The notes under the pieces are model-generated. The model ran no database searches, was not told the origin of the DNA, and worked only from the letters and a program-made list of their open reading frames with translations. The position numbers and the translations under genes were made by a program. From the NCBI GenBank assembly GCA_029268645.1, contig JAQWNI010000050.1, positions 1-34,870 on the forward strand: a stretch of 34,870 nucleotides of DNA, written 5' to 3'. Shown in pieces: positions 25,802-34,108 of the stretch (position 1 is the stretch's first letter; each line of letters starts with the position of its first letter). The stretch comes from Myxococcota bacterium. Its GTDB lineage: Bacteria > Myxococcota_A > UBA9160 > UBA4427.

Positions 25802-26160
25802 CGGGGGGGGAGGGTACCCCTCCGATCGAGCCACCGGCAGTGGCGTCCGCGCTGGCCGATGGAGAGGCAAAGGTCGACGCGGTGGGGGGGCTCGCTGCGC
25901 GCTTGTCGCGATCATCCGTCGGCGAACCGCCCAGCGTTCCAGCCCATTTGGCAAACCGCGAACTTCGCATCATAGGCCGTCAGGCGGGCTCGGGTTTTCG
26001 TACTGAACCCTTTCTTGACGCGATGGGGTCCGTCACTGACCAAAGCTTCGTCATATAGAGGTTTGACATCACGCCCATACACGGACGTTGTGCCAGAACC
26101 CTAGCTTCAATGTCCCATCCCCAAGGGTCCTGCATGCCGAACGCAAGGGAACCGTGTCGC
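25802..26160. other. intergenic region between thioesterase and PHYH-like genes
   Basis: About 360 bases without a supported gene. It includes a G9-type run next to the PHYH-like start and a GGAGGGGT-type purine stretch. Open frames here are Arg/Pro/Ser-rich shadows. I could not assign promoter boxes. Confidence 0.4.
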
Positions 26161-26598
26161 CTAGCGGTCTTCGCTGACCTTCTCAGGAAGCTTAAAAATC
26201 GAATACGTCCCGTTGGCCTTCGCCACAAGGCGTTCCTCGACATAGATCGACGACTCCAGGTTGGCCACTCGCCGTCCGCGATACACGACTTCGGTCTGAC
26301 ATCGAATTTCTCCCGAGCTCACGGGCCGGTAGTAGTTGATCTTAATCTCGATGGTCGCGCAGATCTCTCCCGGGGATAGGCTCGGATAAAGCGCAGCCCC
26401 CATTCCCGTGTCGGCCAGGGCATAGAGCACCGCACCATGAACGACGCGGTGCGGGTTCAGGTGCCGCTCGGCAACCGAGAGCCAGCAGGTGCTGCTTCCG
26501 TCTTCCGACTCACCCAGCTCAAGTCCAATCAGATCGGCGTACGGATGATTGACCGATGCAGCTTCCACGACAATGGCCTTTCTTCGATGGGAAAGCAA
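26161..26598 (-). CDS. hotdog-fold thioesterase, PaaI type
   Basis: A 145-residue cytoplasmic acyl-CoA thioesterase candidate. HLNPHRVVHGAVLYALADTGMG (46-67) is the hallmark of the PaaI group: Asn48, His54-Gly55 and Asp63 line the active site. A following IEIKINYYRPV and EVVYRGRRVANLESSIYVE give the rest of the hotdog sheet. Such enzymes release CoA from stalled or aromatic acyl-CoAs and work as tetramers. With the PHYH-like gene downstream on the same strand, a role in branched or unusual acyl-CoA turnover is plausible but unproven. Confidence 0.88.
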   Translation of the reverse strand: MLSHRRKAIVVEAASVNHPYADLIGLELGESEDGSSTCWLSVAERHLNPHRVVHGAVLYALADTGMGAALYPSLSPGEICATIEIKINYYRPVSSGEIRCQTEVVYRGRRVANLESSIYVEERLVAKANGTYSIFKLPEKVSEDR

Positions 26599-26614
26599 AA
26601 ATTGCCCCTCCAGT

Positions 26615-27169
26615 CTAGCTGGCTGGACGCCCTGAGTCCCCTCGCAGCCGACCCGATAGGTCGGTCAAGCTGTCCGACGACAGGAAGAGCGCCAATCCGA
26701 CGAGCACCTCGCTGATGTACGGAATGCGAGCGAGCCACGCTTGGCGCGTGATGAGCCCACGAGGCGGTGCGTACTCGAAGAGAGATTCGTCTAGCGTCGC
26801 TGCCGGGTAGAGGAGTGGCTGCGATTCAGTATACGCGGCATTGATGAGACCACTTGCGGCGAACCAAATGCCAAGCGCTGCGATGAGGAACGGTTTTAGA
26901 TCGTCGAAGGACTGCGTCTCTTCATCATCAGCGCCAAATTCCTAGCCGAATAGTTCGATCGCGAGGCGTCGCCGAAATATCACAAGCAACAGACCCCACA
27001 AACCCAACACCGCGAAGCAGAGAAAAAAGGCGAGCGAAAGTTCCCCCGACAACACCTCTTCAGTGCCCCCCGCGAAACCAGCGAGTTGACTGCTGGCGCT
27101 CACACAGAAATAGAGCCCGAGGGTGGCGAGCAACGCTTCACCGAGACCGGTCTTTGTGAGCATATTCAC
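26615..27169 (-). pseudogene. four-helix membrane protein gene split by an in-frame TAG
   Basis: The frame starts at GTG 27169 (or ATG 27163; GAGG lies just upstream) and encodes 75 residues with two membrane helices (GEALLATLGLYFCVSA and LAFFLCFAVLGLWGLLLVIF), ending at TAG 26942-26944. The same frame continues without another stop for 108 codons to TAG 26615-26617, encoding an acidic linker (GADDEETQSFDDLKP), a helix (FLIAALGIWFAASGLINA) and a further hydrophobic segment (ISEVLVGLALFL). Together they form a plausible 183-residue protein with four helices, as in many small uncharacterised membrane proteins. TAG is used as a normal stop elsewhere in the window (P450 gene at 7393, gene ending 13426), so the amber codon probably truncates the protein. 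Sequencing error is the main alternative. Confidence 0.7.
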
Positions 27170-27224
27170 GAGTCCTCAACTCCAATCCGGCGTTTTGTCG
27201 CGCCAGGAAACCTGGGTCCGTATT

Positions 27225-29540
27225 CTAGAGTCTGCGGCTGCCTCGCACGGCGGCATCGAGGAGTTCGACGATTTTTCTATGCCCGCCACGCCGGGCCGCG
27301 CTCAGCGCTGAAACTTCTCTCCCCCGTATCTTCCGACTTTGCTCTGCCGGCGCGCCTGCGGCCAACAGGGCTTTGACGACACTCCGGTGTCCATTTGCTG
27401 CTGACGCGATGAGCGGGGTATCGCCGGATGAAGTGGTTGCATCAAAATCTGCGCCGGCCGCTAACAGGTGCTCAACGATTTCGAGATGCCCATTTTGTGC
27501 AGCCACGATCAGGGCGGTCGAGCCATCCCGGTGCGAAATGCCAATATCAGCCCCGGCATCTAGAAGCAGTTTGACAATGTCTTCATGCCCTTTTGCTGCT
27601 GCCATGTAGATGGCCGTTACATTTTCTGGTTGTTGAGCGCTGTCCAGTGGGGCCCCGGCGCGAATCAGTTCCGTTACAGTCGATGTATGGCCGCCATCGC
27701 TGGCCGCGCACAATAACCCTGCTGAGTTTTTGGCGTGGAATTCAATGTTTGCCCCATGTTCGCGCAGGGTGCGAAGTACGCTGAGCTGGCCTTTGGCCGC
27801 CGCCCACAAAATAGGTGTCCGGCCTTCTCGGTCCGGTGCATCCACATAAGCGCCACTTTCCAAAAGGGCGATCACAGCCTCGTTGTGTCCGGCCAGTGTT
27901 GCAATGATGAGCGGAGTGCCGCCGCTACTGTGGTCGATCATATTTGCTGGGACACCCTCGTCAATCAAGAGGCGAATGACCTCGCCATATCCTTCACGCG
28001 CTGCGGCCATGAGCATGTCCGGCGCTTCTTTTCTGATGAAGTCTTTGTCGCCCTGTGCAGCTATCAGAAATTTCAAGGCATCAGCGTGTCCCGCGTAAAG
28101 AGCGGCATGCAAGGCTGTTCTGCCAATTTCATCCTGCATCGCAATGTTGGCATTTGCATCGATCAGCACGCGCACTACTTCAGAATGTCCGGCCCATGCG
28201 GCACGCATTAGCGGTGTTACACCTGAGGGCACCATCGGCTGATCAATATCAGCCCCGGCCGCCAAGAGCAAGCGGGTGATTTCAATCTTGCCCTGATCCG
28301 CAGCGATGCTGAGCGGCGACTGTTTCTCAGGTTCACGAAGTGAATTCGGACGTGCTCCACGATCCAGCAGTGCTCGTACAACTTCAACGTGGCCGTGCAA
28401 CGCGGCGTCCAAAACGGGAGTGGTACCATCAATTTCGTTGGCGTTAACATCCGCACCCGCTTCGATCAACAGGCGTACGATCTTTTCATGTCCGATTTCG
28501 GCCGCGGCATGGAGAGCTGTTTTTCGACGAGGGACCGCCATGATGCCGGGATCGGCACCTTCAGCAATCAGTTTCGAAACCATCGGGACATTGCCAATTT
28601 CCGCTGCCAGCATCAAGGCGGTGACACCATCGCTTGTGCGGAAATTCACCTTGGCTCCCGCATTCAATAGCCGTATGAGATTCTGTTCCTGTCCCGAGCC
28701 GGCTGCGATAGCGAGTGGAGTGACGCCGCCACGCTTCTCGCTGTGCGGGTTGGCCCCCGAAGCGATTAAAGAGTCAAGTACGCGGTGGTCTGAAAGAACC
28801 GCCGCATAATGCAGGGGGCAGGTGCCATCGGCAGAAGCTGTATTCGGGTCAGCGCCCGCCCCTAACAGAATTTGGACGTTTTCTCTGCGGTTGTGAGCCG
28901 CGGCTACGGCCAGTGCAGTCGTTCCATCGTGGGTCGTTGCTGAGAAGTTGTGGGGCACTGCGATCAAACTCTGCACCAAGCTGGGGCTATAGTTTTTGGC
29001 TGCGGCCATCAATGCGGTGTGCCCCTGGCTGTCGGCGATCAGGGGATTTGCCCCGGCGCGGAGGAGTTGATCCACTCCACCCTGGCATTCCGCTGCAGCC
29101 GCAACATAGAGAGCTGTCTCGCCTTCGATTGTTTGCAGGTTAACATCGGCGCCGTTCGCCAAAAGCGCTGAAATCAGTCGGGTCGCACAATCATCGCTCG
29201 CGAGGTGCAGGGGGAATAGATCAGCTTTTTCCAGGCCGGCGACTCCACCTGCCTTCACGAGTGCCCTTTCGACGTCCGCCGTATCCCTCGCATGGCGCGC
29301 TGCAATGAGCCACTCGAGCTGCAGCCGCCGGATATGATCTTGCGCCTCTTCTATATGCTCACTTTCGGGAAAAAATGCGATGAAGTCGGAATAGCTCACG
29401 ATCGAATCGGCTTTCTCGGCAGCATGCCAGCGATTCACTTCAGAGTCGCAAGCCGAAAGAAGGGCAGTTACCAGGAGGGGAAGGAAAAATGACGCCCAGC
29501 GTTTCGGAGAGAGGGTTCTGAAATTTCGGAATCTCTTCAT
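27225..29540 (-). CDS. lipoprotein with about 20 ankyrin repeats
   Basis: A 771-residue exported protein. A basic N-terminus and hydrophobic segment end in the lipobox LLSAC with Cys31. Residues about 40-95 are a helical spacer (SYSDFIAFFPESEHIEEAQDHI) reminiscent of TPR-like lipoproteins. From about residue 108 to the end I count 20 consecutive ankyrin repeats of about 33 residues, with the usual G-x-TPL-x-x-AA-x-x-GH and LL-x-x-GAD signatures. Repeats 3, 12 and 16 are the most divergent. Ankyrin arrays bind proteins; a membrane-anchored periplasmic or surface array of this size suggests a docking scaffold or a partner-binding immunity factor, but no partner gene is recognisable. The second copy of the phased-repeat element lies 166-250 bases upstream. 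No good ribosome binding site precedes the ATG. Confidence 0.9.
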   Translation of the reverse strand: MKRFRNFRTLSPKRWASFFLPLLVTALLSACDSEVNRWHAAEKADSIVSYSDFIAFFPESEHIEEAQDHIRRLQLEWLIAARHARDTADVERALVKAGGVAGLEKADLFPLHLASDDCATRLISALLANGADVNLQTIEGETALYVAAAAECQGGVDQLLRAGANPLIADSQGHTALMAAAKNYSPSLVQSLIAVPHNFSATTHDGTTALAVAAAHNRRENVQILLGAGADPNTASADGTCPLHYAAVLSDHRVLDSLIASGANPHSEKRGGVTPLAIAAGSGQEQNLIRLLNAGAKVNFRTSDGVTALMLAAEIGNVPMVSKLIAEGADPGIMAVPRRKTALHAAAEIGHEKIVRLLIEAGADVNANEIDGTTPVLDAALHGHVEVVRALLDRGARPNSLREPEKQSPLSIAADQGKIEITRLLLAAGADIDQPMVPSGVTPLMRAAWAGHSEVVRVLIDANANIAMQDEIGRTALHAALYAGHADALKFLIAAQGDKDFIRKEAPDMLMAAAREGYGEVIRLLIDEGVPANMIDHSSGGTPLIIATLAGHNEAVIALLESGAYVDAPDREGRTPILWAAAKGQLSVLRTLREHGANIEFHAKNSAGLLCAASDGGHTSTVTELIRAGAPLDSAQQPENVTAIYMAAAKGHEDIVKLLLDAGADIGISHRDGSTALIVAAQNGHLEIVEHLLAAGADFDATTSSGDTPLIASAANGHRSVVKALLAAGAPAEQSRKIRGREVSALSAARRGGHRKIVELLDAAVRGSRRL

Positions 29541-29973
29541 CGGCGATTCGCCCGTCTTTTGGTTTGCGATCCCGTCGTCGTTGAATGTGGAATGAGCGCG
29601 CTCAGCGGCCCGCTCTGAGTGGGATCGCGATCAAAAAATTCGAAGCGACAAAGAAGGCATTCGACTCACTTAAAGCCAAGGCTATCGTCACTCCCCTGGT
29701 TAAGCATCGCAACCAATAATGTGTCGCGCAGGCTCTAAAACTGTTCGGAACTGTCCGAAAGTGTCCGCTTGTGTCCGGGTTTGTACGGAGGGGGATGGGG
29801 CTCAGCGCCTGTGTGGGATGGGGCCCGGGCGTCCTTTGCTACGCGGGTGGCTCGTGGATGCAGTCGTCGACTTTTTTTTGGCAGTGCAGTCAGTCAGCAT
29901 CGCCGCGAGCAACAAGATGTCTCGGGCTGCTTCAGCGGGCCGCACCGAACGGAATGCAATCCGCTGCGTGTCG
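29541..29973. promoter_or_regulatory. intergenic region carrying phased-repeat element copy 2
   Basis: A 433-bp gap between two minus-strand genes. It contains the 84-bp element at 29707-29790 and is otherwise without a supported gene; plus-strand open frames at about 29719-30042 are Cys/Arg-rich shadows. The element would lie upstream of the ankyrin lipoprotein gene. Confidence 0.5.
29707..29790. repeat. 84-bp element with five 10-bp phased units, copy 2
   Basis: The core at 29741-29790 consists of CTGTTCGGAA, CTGTCCGAAA, GTGTCCGCTT, GTGTCCGGGT and TTGTACGGAG, each exactly 10 bp. GTGTC recurs at 29721, two units upstream, and TCGCAA at 29707-29712, as in copy 1. The offset to copy 1 is 18300 bases throughout, with no gaps. 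Similarity drops sharply after 29790 and before 29707, so the conserved block is bounded. Confidence 0.85.
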
Positions 29974-31344
29974 TTAAGGCCCTTGTTTACGACCTTGTTT
30001 AGGCCCTTGCTGAGCCCCGTGCGCAGGCGCTTCGGCCGGTGAATGCAGGCGTTCTTCGTAGCGCTCTACGTAAAGGGTTCTCGCCTCTCTGTACTGGTTG
30101 ATGTTGTGAAAGGCTAATAGAGGCACAAAGCCACATAGGCCTGCGATCACGATGCGCCTCGACGGGCCTTTCAGGGTGTCGAGGCCACGCACCACCAGCA
30201 GAAGAACCAAGGGTAAAACGTGCAGGCCATACAGAAAGAGTTCGACGCCGTAAATCATATGCAGCGTGATCTGGCCGAGAATGCCAAACGATAAAAAGCG
30301 GTCGAACTGATTTTTGCTGACGTTCGAACTCCAGGCCAGTGTTCCCACGACCAGCAGCACCGCCCAGGCTATGACCAGACCTAGCCCCAGCGGCCCACTG
30401 CTTCCCGGTGCCGACTGCGCGACGCCGAGCATCTGATGAGATTCCGCGGCCACTCCATCGGCAAAGCCATAAAGATGAAAACCGGGCATCACCGCCGTGT
30501 GCCCCAGCAAAGCCACGAGCTTTTGGTGCACTGCACCCGCGTAATCGTTGAGCACGTATTTGTGGTTCCATGCCTGGACGTGCAGCAGGCTGTCGTGCTG
30601 TGTGATGAACAGCTGTTCCATGAACCAGAGGCCCAATCCAGCCGCCAGGCCATACAGGCCGACCTTGATGGCCGTTTTGATCTTAAAGAAGTTCAAAGCC
30701 AGCAGCAGTCCGAACATCCAATTCGTGATGGTGACGCTCAGCGAAATCACGTTGAGGAAAACCGCTGCGGCCACCGGCATTTTTTCTTTACGGCTGTAGT
30801 ACGCCGCCCCGGCGGTCACCGACAGAATGGTTGCGCTTCCCCACGAAAAGCGTTCGCAAAGGCCCGACCAAAACACAAACGAAGCCGACGCAAGAAAGAA
30901 CAGCTGCCCCAGCCCCATCAAAGCGGCGTTTTCTAAGGTCAAGGTTAGGGTTAGGGAAAACAGCCCGGACATCAGCCCCACGCCGAAAGCCAGCACCAGG
31001 CAAACGCCCAGGGGTTCAGCAATGCCAAGTCGCCGCATGGCCTTGACGGGAAGCACCCCGATATAGGGAAAGAGAGGGTGCCGATTGGTCATTTGCATCC
31101 GCGTTTGGGTGTTCGTCATGGCCAAATAGACAAGCGGTGCATTGGAATCAAACCAGATGTTGAGGGCCGGTTGCGCGGTGGGGCTTTTCCCATAATCGAA
31201 CACCTGCGAATCGATCTGATGATTGAGCAGATTGAACGCAATCACGAAACCCACCAGAAACGAGCCCAGCACAAAAGCCACCCGGGCGGACGGTCGTTTC
31301 AAATCCGGTGTAGAAGCGCGCGACGCATTGCCTGTACTGGTCAT
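29974..31344 (-). CDS. polytopic membrane protein of unknown function
   Basis: A 456-residue integral membrane protein. Helix 1 is at about 21-42, followed by an external loop with NIWFDSNAP (Asp66), then NRHPLFPYIG (87-96), a pattern shared by many uncharacterised large bacterial membrane proteins with GT-C-like topology. About ten helices follow. The C-terminal tail is soluble and ends in three 12-base direct repeats (29978-30013) that encode the repeated Lys-Gln-Gly-Pro/Arg motif. The ATG at 31344 has only a weak ribosome binding site. Its gene lies 133 bases from the lipoprotein gene, on the same strand. Function unknown. Confidence 0.72.
   Translation of the reverse strand: MTSTGNASRASTPDLKRPSARVAFVLGSFLVGFVIAFNLLNHQIDSQVFDYGKSPTAQPALNIWFDSNAPLVYLAMTNTQTRMQMTNRHPLFPYIGVLPVKAMRRLGIAEPLGVCLVLAFGVGLMSGLFSLTLTLTLENAALMGLGQLFFLASASFVFWSGLCERFSWGSATILSVTAGAAYYSRKEKMPVAAAVFLNVISLSVTITNWMFGLLLALNFFKIKTAIKVGLYGLAAGLGLWFMEQLFITQHDSLLHVQAWNHKYVLNDYAGAVHQKLVALLGHTAVMPGFHLYGFADGVAAESHQMLGVAQSAPGSSGPLGLGLVIAWAVLLVVGTLAWSSNVSKNQFDRFLSFGILGQITLHMIYGVELFLYGLHVLPLVLLLVVRGLDTLKGPSRRIVIAGLCGFVPLLAFHNINQYREARTLYVERYEERLHSPAEAPAHGAQQGPKQGRKQGP
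29978..30013. repeat. three 12-bp tandem units at the 3' end of a gene
   Basis: GGCCCTTGTTTA, CGACCTTGTTTA and GGCCCTTGCTGA are consecutive. They encode the Lys/Gln/Gly-rich C-terminal tail of the membrane protein on the minus strand, so copy-number change would keep the frame. Confidence 0.6.
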
Positions 31345-31477
31345 TTCCCTGTTTCAGATTCTAGGCCGCTCTGCGCCCGCACCGCTCCGTCACATCCCGC
31401 AGTCGGCCGCCAAGGCGCCCCCGCCGCCGAGCCCCGATGGGTGGGGGGCGCGATTTCATCTTGGCGAACGATCGCTT

Positions 31478-32317
31478 CTAACGCTTTTCCCAGGTCGAAT
31501 TTTGGCCACCTACAGGCCGGAATGCGAGGACTGTGGCTTTGTCTTCGCTGGCGAGGACGAGTTCTTCTTCCAGCACGCGGGTCGAATAGGTCCACCCAGC
31601 GGGCGGAGTGAAGTCGCCAAGCGCGTCTGGATCCTGAAAGTCCGGAAAGACGGGATCTTCTGGATCGACCCCGTATGCAAACAGAACAAAAACATCACCC
31701 TCGCCATTGGTGAGTTCATGGACACGTCTGTTCGCGTAGAAGATCAGCTCTGTATCGCGCATGACCTGGGTGCGGACGACGATGTTGGGGGGGAATCGGA
31801 TGGGCGGGAGCTCAATTCCGAGATTGACGGCAATCAGTTCGTATTCGTTGCCGGGAACTTCTTCCAGAAAATCCCACGACTCGTAGAAGTCTTCTTCCTG
31901 AATCTCGGGCCATTCCGCCTGCACTTGTTCGAGAGAGGGCCTGCTTCGAAGGTCGCCGCCCTCCATCAGGGAGACTTGTGCTGGGCCCTTCGTCCAGCCC
32001 GGGGGAGGTTCGATCGAAAGCCATTGCTCGAAGCTGCAGCGCCGGCACTCATAGGCGAATTGCTCGGTTTCTGGCCGACCGGGGCGCTGCTTCATCATCT
32101 TGTGGGTGAAGACGGTTTCCTGGGTTGCGGGGGCATCTGTTTCATCCGTTTCGGGTGCATCTGTTTCATCCGTCGGGGGGGCGTCTATTTGATCCACTGC
32201 GGGTGCATCTGTTTCATCCGTTGCGCTGGAGCCTGTGCCATCGCTCCCGTCGGCACACGAGAGAAGGATGACGCATCCGAGAAGGAGAAAGGCCCGCTTC
32301 GTTCTTTTCTTCGTCAT
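31478..32317 (-). CDS. lipoprotein with Asp/Thr-rich repeat linker
   Basis: A 279-residue lipoprotein. The ATG at 32317 is chosen because GGAG lies 10 bases upstream and the signal peptide follows directly; the lipobox is LLSC with Cys21. Residues about 31-66 form an acidic linker built from four 8-residue units of the type TDETDAPx, encoded by 24-bp tandem repeats. The C-terminal domain (about 75-279) has a CRRC motif (91-94), and the segments ELIAVNLGIELPPIRFPPN and GDVFVLFAYGVDPEDP; I do not recognise it. The linker suggests that the globular domain is held away from the membrane. Confidence 0.78.
   Translation of the reverse strand: MTKKRTKRAFLLLGCVILLSCADGSDGTGSSATDETDAPAVDQIDAPPTDETDAPETDETDAPATQETVFTHKMMKQRPGRPETEQFAYECRRCSFEQWLSIEPPPGWTKGPAQVSLMEGGDLRSRPSLEQVQAEWPEIQEEDFYESWDFLEEVPGNEYELIAVNLGIELPPIRFPPNIVVRTQVMRDTELIFYANRRVHELTNGEGDVFVLFAYGVDPEDPVFPDFQDPDALGDFTPPAGWTYSTRVLEEELVLASEDKATVLAFRPVGGQNSTWEKR
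32133..32228. repeat. 4 x 24-bp tandem repeat
   Basis: Four units of 24 bases at 32133, 32157, 32181 and 32205. Units 1, 2 and 4 share GCATCTGTTTCATCCGT; unit 3 is more diverged (GCGTCTATTTGATCCACT). Because 24 is a multiple of three, unit gain or loss would change the linker length without breaking the lipoprotein gene. Confidence 0.8.
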
Positions 32318-32557
32318 GGCTTCACCGCTCCAACCGCAAGCATCCGTCAATTTCCAAGGTCCCACATTCTAAACCCTCGGACGATTCAGGGACAAGCAGT
32401 TCCTGATTTTGTCGATCTCACGCGCACAGAGCGCTGAGAGCGCATTTCCAGGCTCAGCCGGGCCTCGCCAGGTGCCCCTCGATGGCGCGGCTCGCCAAGC
32501 CCCGCCCAGCCATCGGTCACCGCTGACCCCATCTGGCTGCCCCGATAAGCCGTGGGT
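32318..32557. other. intergenic region, no feature seen
   Basis: About 240 bases between two minus-strand genes. Apart from the GGAG ribosome binding site of the lipoprotein gene, I see no gene or clear repeat. Confidence 0.4.
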
Positions 32558-33358
32558 TTAGCTTAGAATCGGGTGTATCCGAAACCAGATGAAAAGCCCG
32601 GTCAGGAAGCAAATCGATACCGAACAAACGACAAAAGAAACATAAGCCGCCCAGCCCAGAATCTGCAGGCCACCATCGTGAATGTCTTGAAACTGCCGCT
32701 TAAAAACGAATCGGAATAGGCCGAAGGCATGCGCCATGGGTCCCAGCGCTGGCTCGGGCGGGCCCAACTCGCTGTAGTGCTTTGGAGAAACTCGCTTCAG
32801 ACGTCTTTTCATCAGACGAATCAATCCATTCCAGATAACTGTTGCGATGAACCCCATCCAAAAAACCACAAGAACAAGCGTCATGCCTTGCTCCTGTGGT
32901 TGCGTGGGATTGGAAGGGATTGACTCCATGTTCTCGGCCGCCGGAGAAGAATAAGAAACCGCTGGGCCACCCGGCGTGTTGAAGAACAAGAAAAGGGTGT
33001 ACGGCAGCACTAGGGCCATCGCGAGGCAGAGCCCCGTAAGGATTTTGTCTTGTCTTTTTAGGAATTGGCCCGTGTAGAGGAAAACGAGGACGTTCCAGCT
33101 CGACCGGAATAGGCGATGCCCGTTATTCCAAAAACCCATCGCCCGGTAGTCTTCCGGGTGTCGCGAACGAAGTCGTGCATCAAAGGTGAAGGCCAGCGTC
33201 AGCCATAACAAGACGGCCCCTATTAGCGGAATCTGTGCGTCATTGAAGAAAAGCAAGTTTAGCCACCTTGAGTGAGTCGCATCCAACAGAGAAGTCTGAA
33301 ACGAGAAGCATGAAAGAGCAGCCCAAGCTTTCAAAACGGCCAAGACACTTCCTGGCAC
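32558..33358 (-). CDS. membrane protein with two copies of an HPxxY-type module
   Basis: A 266-residue protein with about five membrane helices. Two related segments occur: LRSRHPEDYRAMG followed by a basic amphipathic stretch and helix (about 63-125), and LKRVSPKHYSELGPP followed by FRFVFKRQFQDIHD and a helix (about 188-250). The same pattern appears once in the gene at 34109-34513 (LRKNHPETYESLGSP...IRKGQYKSLGD), so this protein looks like a fusion of two modules. Function unknown. The start is a GTG at 33358 with weak support; a later start such as TTG near residue 34 is possible. It lies 22 bases downstream of the PH-like gene and probably shares its transcript. Confidence 0.7.
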   Translation of the reverse strand: MPGSVLAVLKAWAALSCFSFQTSLLDATHSRWLNLLFFNDAQIPLIGAVLLWLTLAFTFDARLRSRHPEDYRAMGFWNNGHRLFRSSWNVLVFLYTGQFLKRQDKILTGLCLAMALVLPYTLFLFFNTPGGPAVSYSSPAAENMESIPSNPTQPQEQGMTLVLVVFWMGFIATVIWNGLIRLMKRRLKRVSPKHYSELGPPEPALGPMAHAFGLFRFVFKRQFQDIHDGGLQILGWAAYVSFVVCSVSICFLTGLFIWFRIHPILS

Positions 33359-33380
33359 GGATTGCGTTGCGGATCTTCAC

Positions 33381-33836
33381 CTAGCTGTTTCTCGCTTGAT
33401 CGACTCTCTCGATTAAGTCAGCGACGATCGGGCTTTTGGAGAACAACGACATAGGGCGTCCTTGAGGAATGAAGGCTAGCTCGCTGCCGAGCGGACCCGC
33501 GGTACGAACCTTTATGACAAGTTTTGAAGGTGACCCCGTTGTTGCATCGCTGATATCGACGATGTCTTTTAGAGGGACTCTTTGCTCTTGAGCGCCTTTT
33601 CGGAAGAGCAAAGAATCTCCTTCGTCATACACTTCATCGGATAGATCCCAAACTAATTGCTTGAACAAGAAAAAGCCTAAAACCAAACCAAAAACGGGCC
33701 CCAGCACAAATATCGGTGCCTGCGCGAATAAACCATTATTTAGAGATTCCAGAACAATGACGAACAAAAGAAAAGCAAAACAAAGACCCGGGAGAAGCTT
33801 TTTATAAAGAAAGGTCGATGCTGAGATTTTTTTCAT
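33381..33836 (-). CDS. membrane protein with PH-like domain
   Basis: A 151-residue protein. Two hydrophobic helices (about 13-33 and 41-59) are followed by a cytoplasmic domain with WDLSDEVYDEGDSLLFRKG and RVPLKDIVDIS (about 63-97), then LVIKVRTAGPLGSELAFIP. This layout matches small bacterial membrane proteins with a bacterial PH-like domain; their function is not known. The base composition is AT-richer than in the left part of the window. It is the upstream gene of a pair with the two-module protein. Confidence 0.7.
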   Translation of the reverse strand: MKKISASTFLYKKLLPGLCFAFLLFVIVLESLNNGLFAQAPIFVLGPVFGLVLGFFLFKQLVWDLSDEVYDEGDSLLFRKGAQEQRVPLKDIVDISDATTGSPSKLVIKVRTAGPLGSELAFIPQGRPMSLFSKSPIVADLIERVDQARNS

Positions 33837-34108
33837 ATCCGTTTTCCATCCTAATCCGATCAGAGAGGAAGAAGCATCAAGGCGCCTAGGCGTAGAAATA
33901 TGGAAGGCTTTCTGGAAGTTGGCGTGGCCCGGGTCTGGATTCGGCGCATTGAATCAAAAGCGACTTTGATTGCCCTTAAACGGAGAGTTGACGGCGTGTT
34001 AACGTGGTTCTTCATAAGACGAATTCATGCCGCACCCAGCATCTGCGAAGAAGTGAGTCGATGAAAACACGCTCACCCGCTCATTCCACGAATGAATTTT
34101 TGATTTGA
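33837..34108. other. AT-richer intergenic region
   Basis: About 270 bases without a supported gene. It has a palindrome CGCCTAGGCG at 33883-33892, which may be chance. It should contain the promoter of the PH-like and two-module genes, but I cannot assign boxes. Confidence 0.35.

Noticed and set aside
30943-30956. GGTTAGGGTTAGGG, a vertebrate-telomere-like repeat
   Set aside because: It lies inside the membrane protein gene and encodes an ordinary Leu-Thr run within a predicted helix; two units are easily chance.
31223-32437. Long plus-strand open frame of about 400 codons
   Set aside because: It runs antisense to the lipoprotein gene and part of the membrane protein gene, which have signal peptide, lipobox and membrane features. 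The antisense product has repetitive low-complexity sequence.
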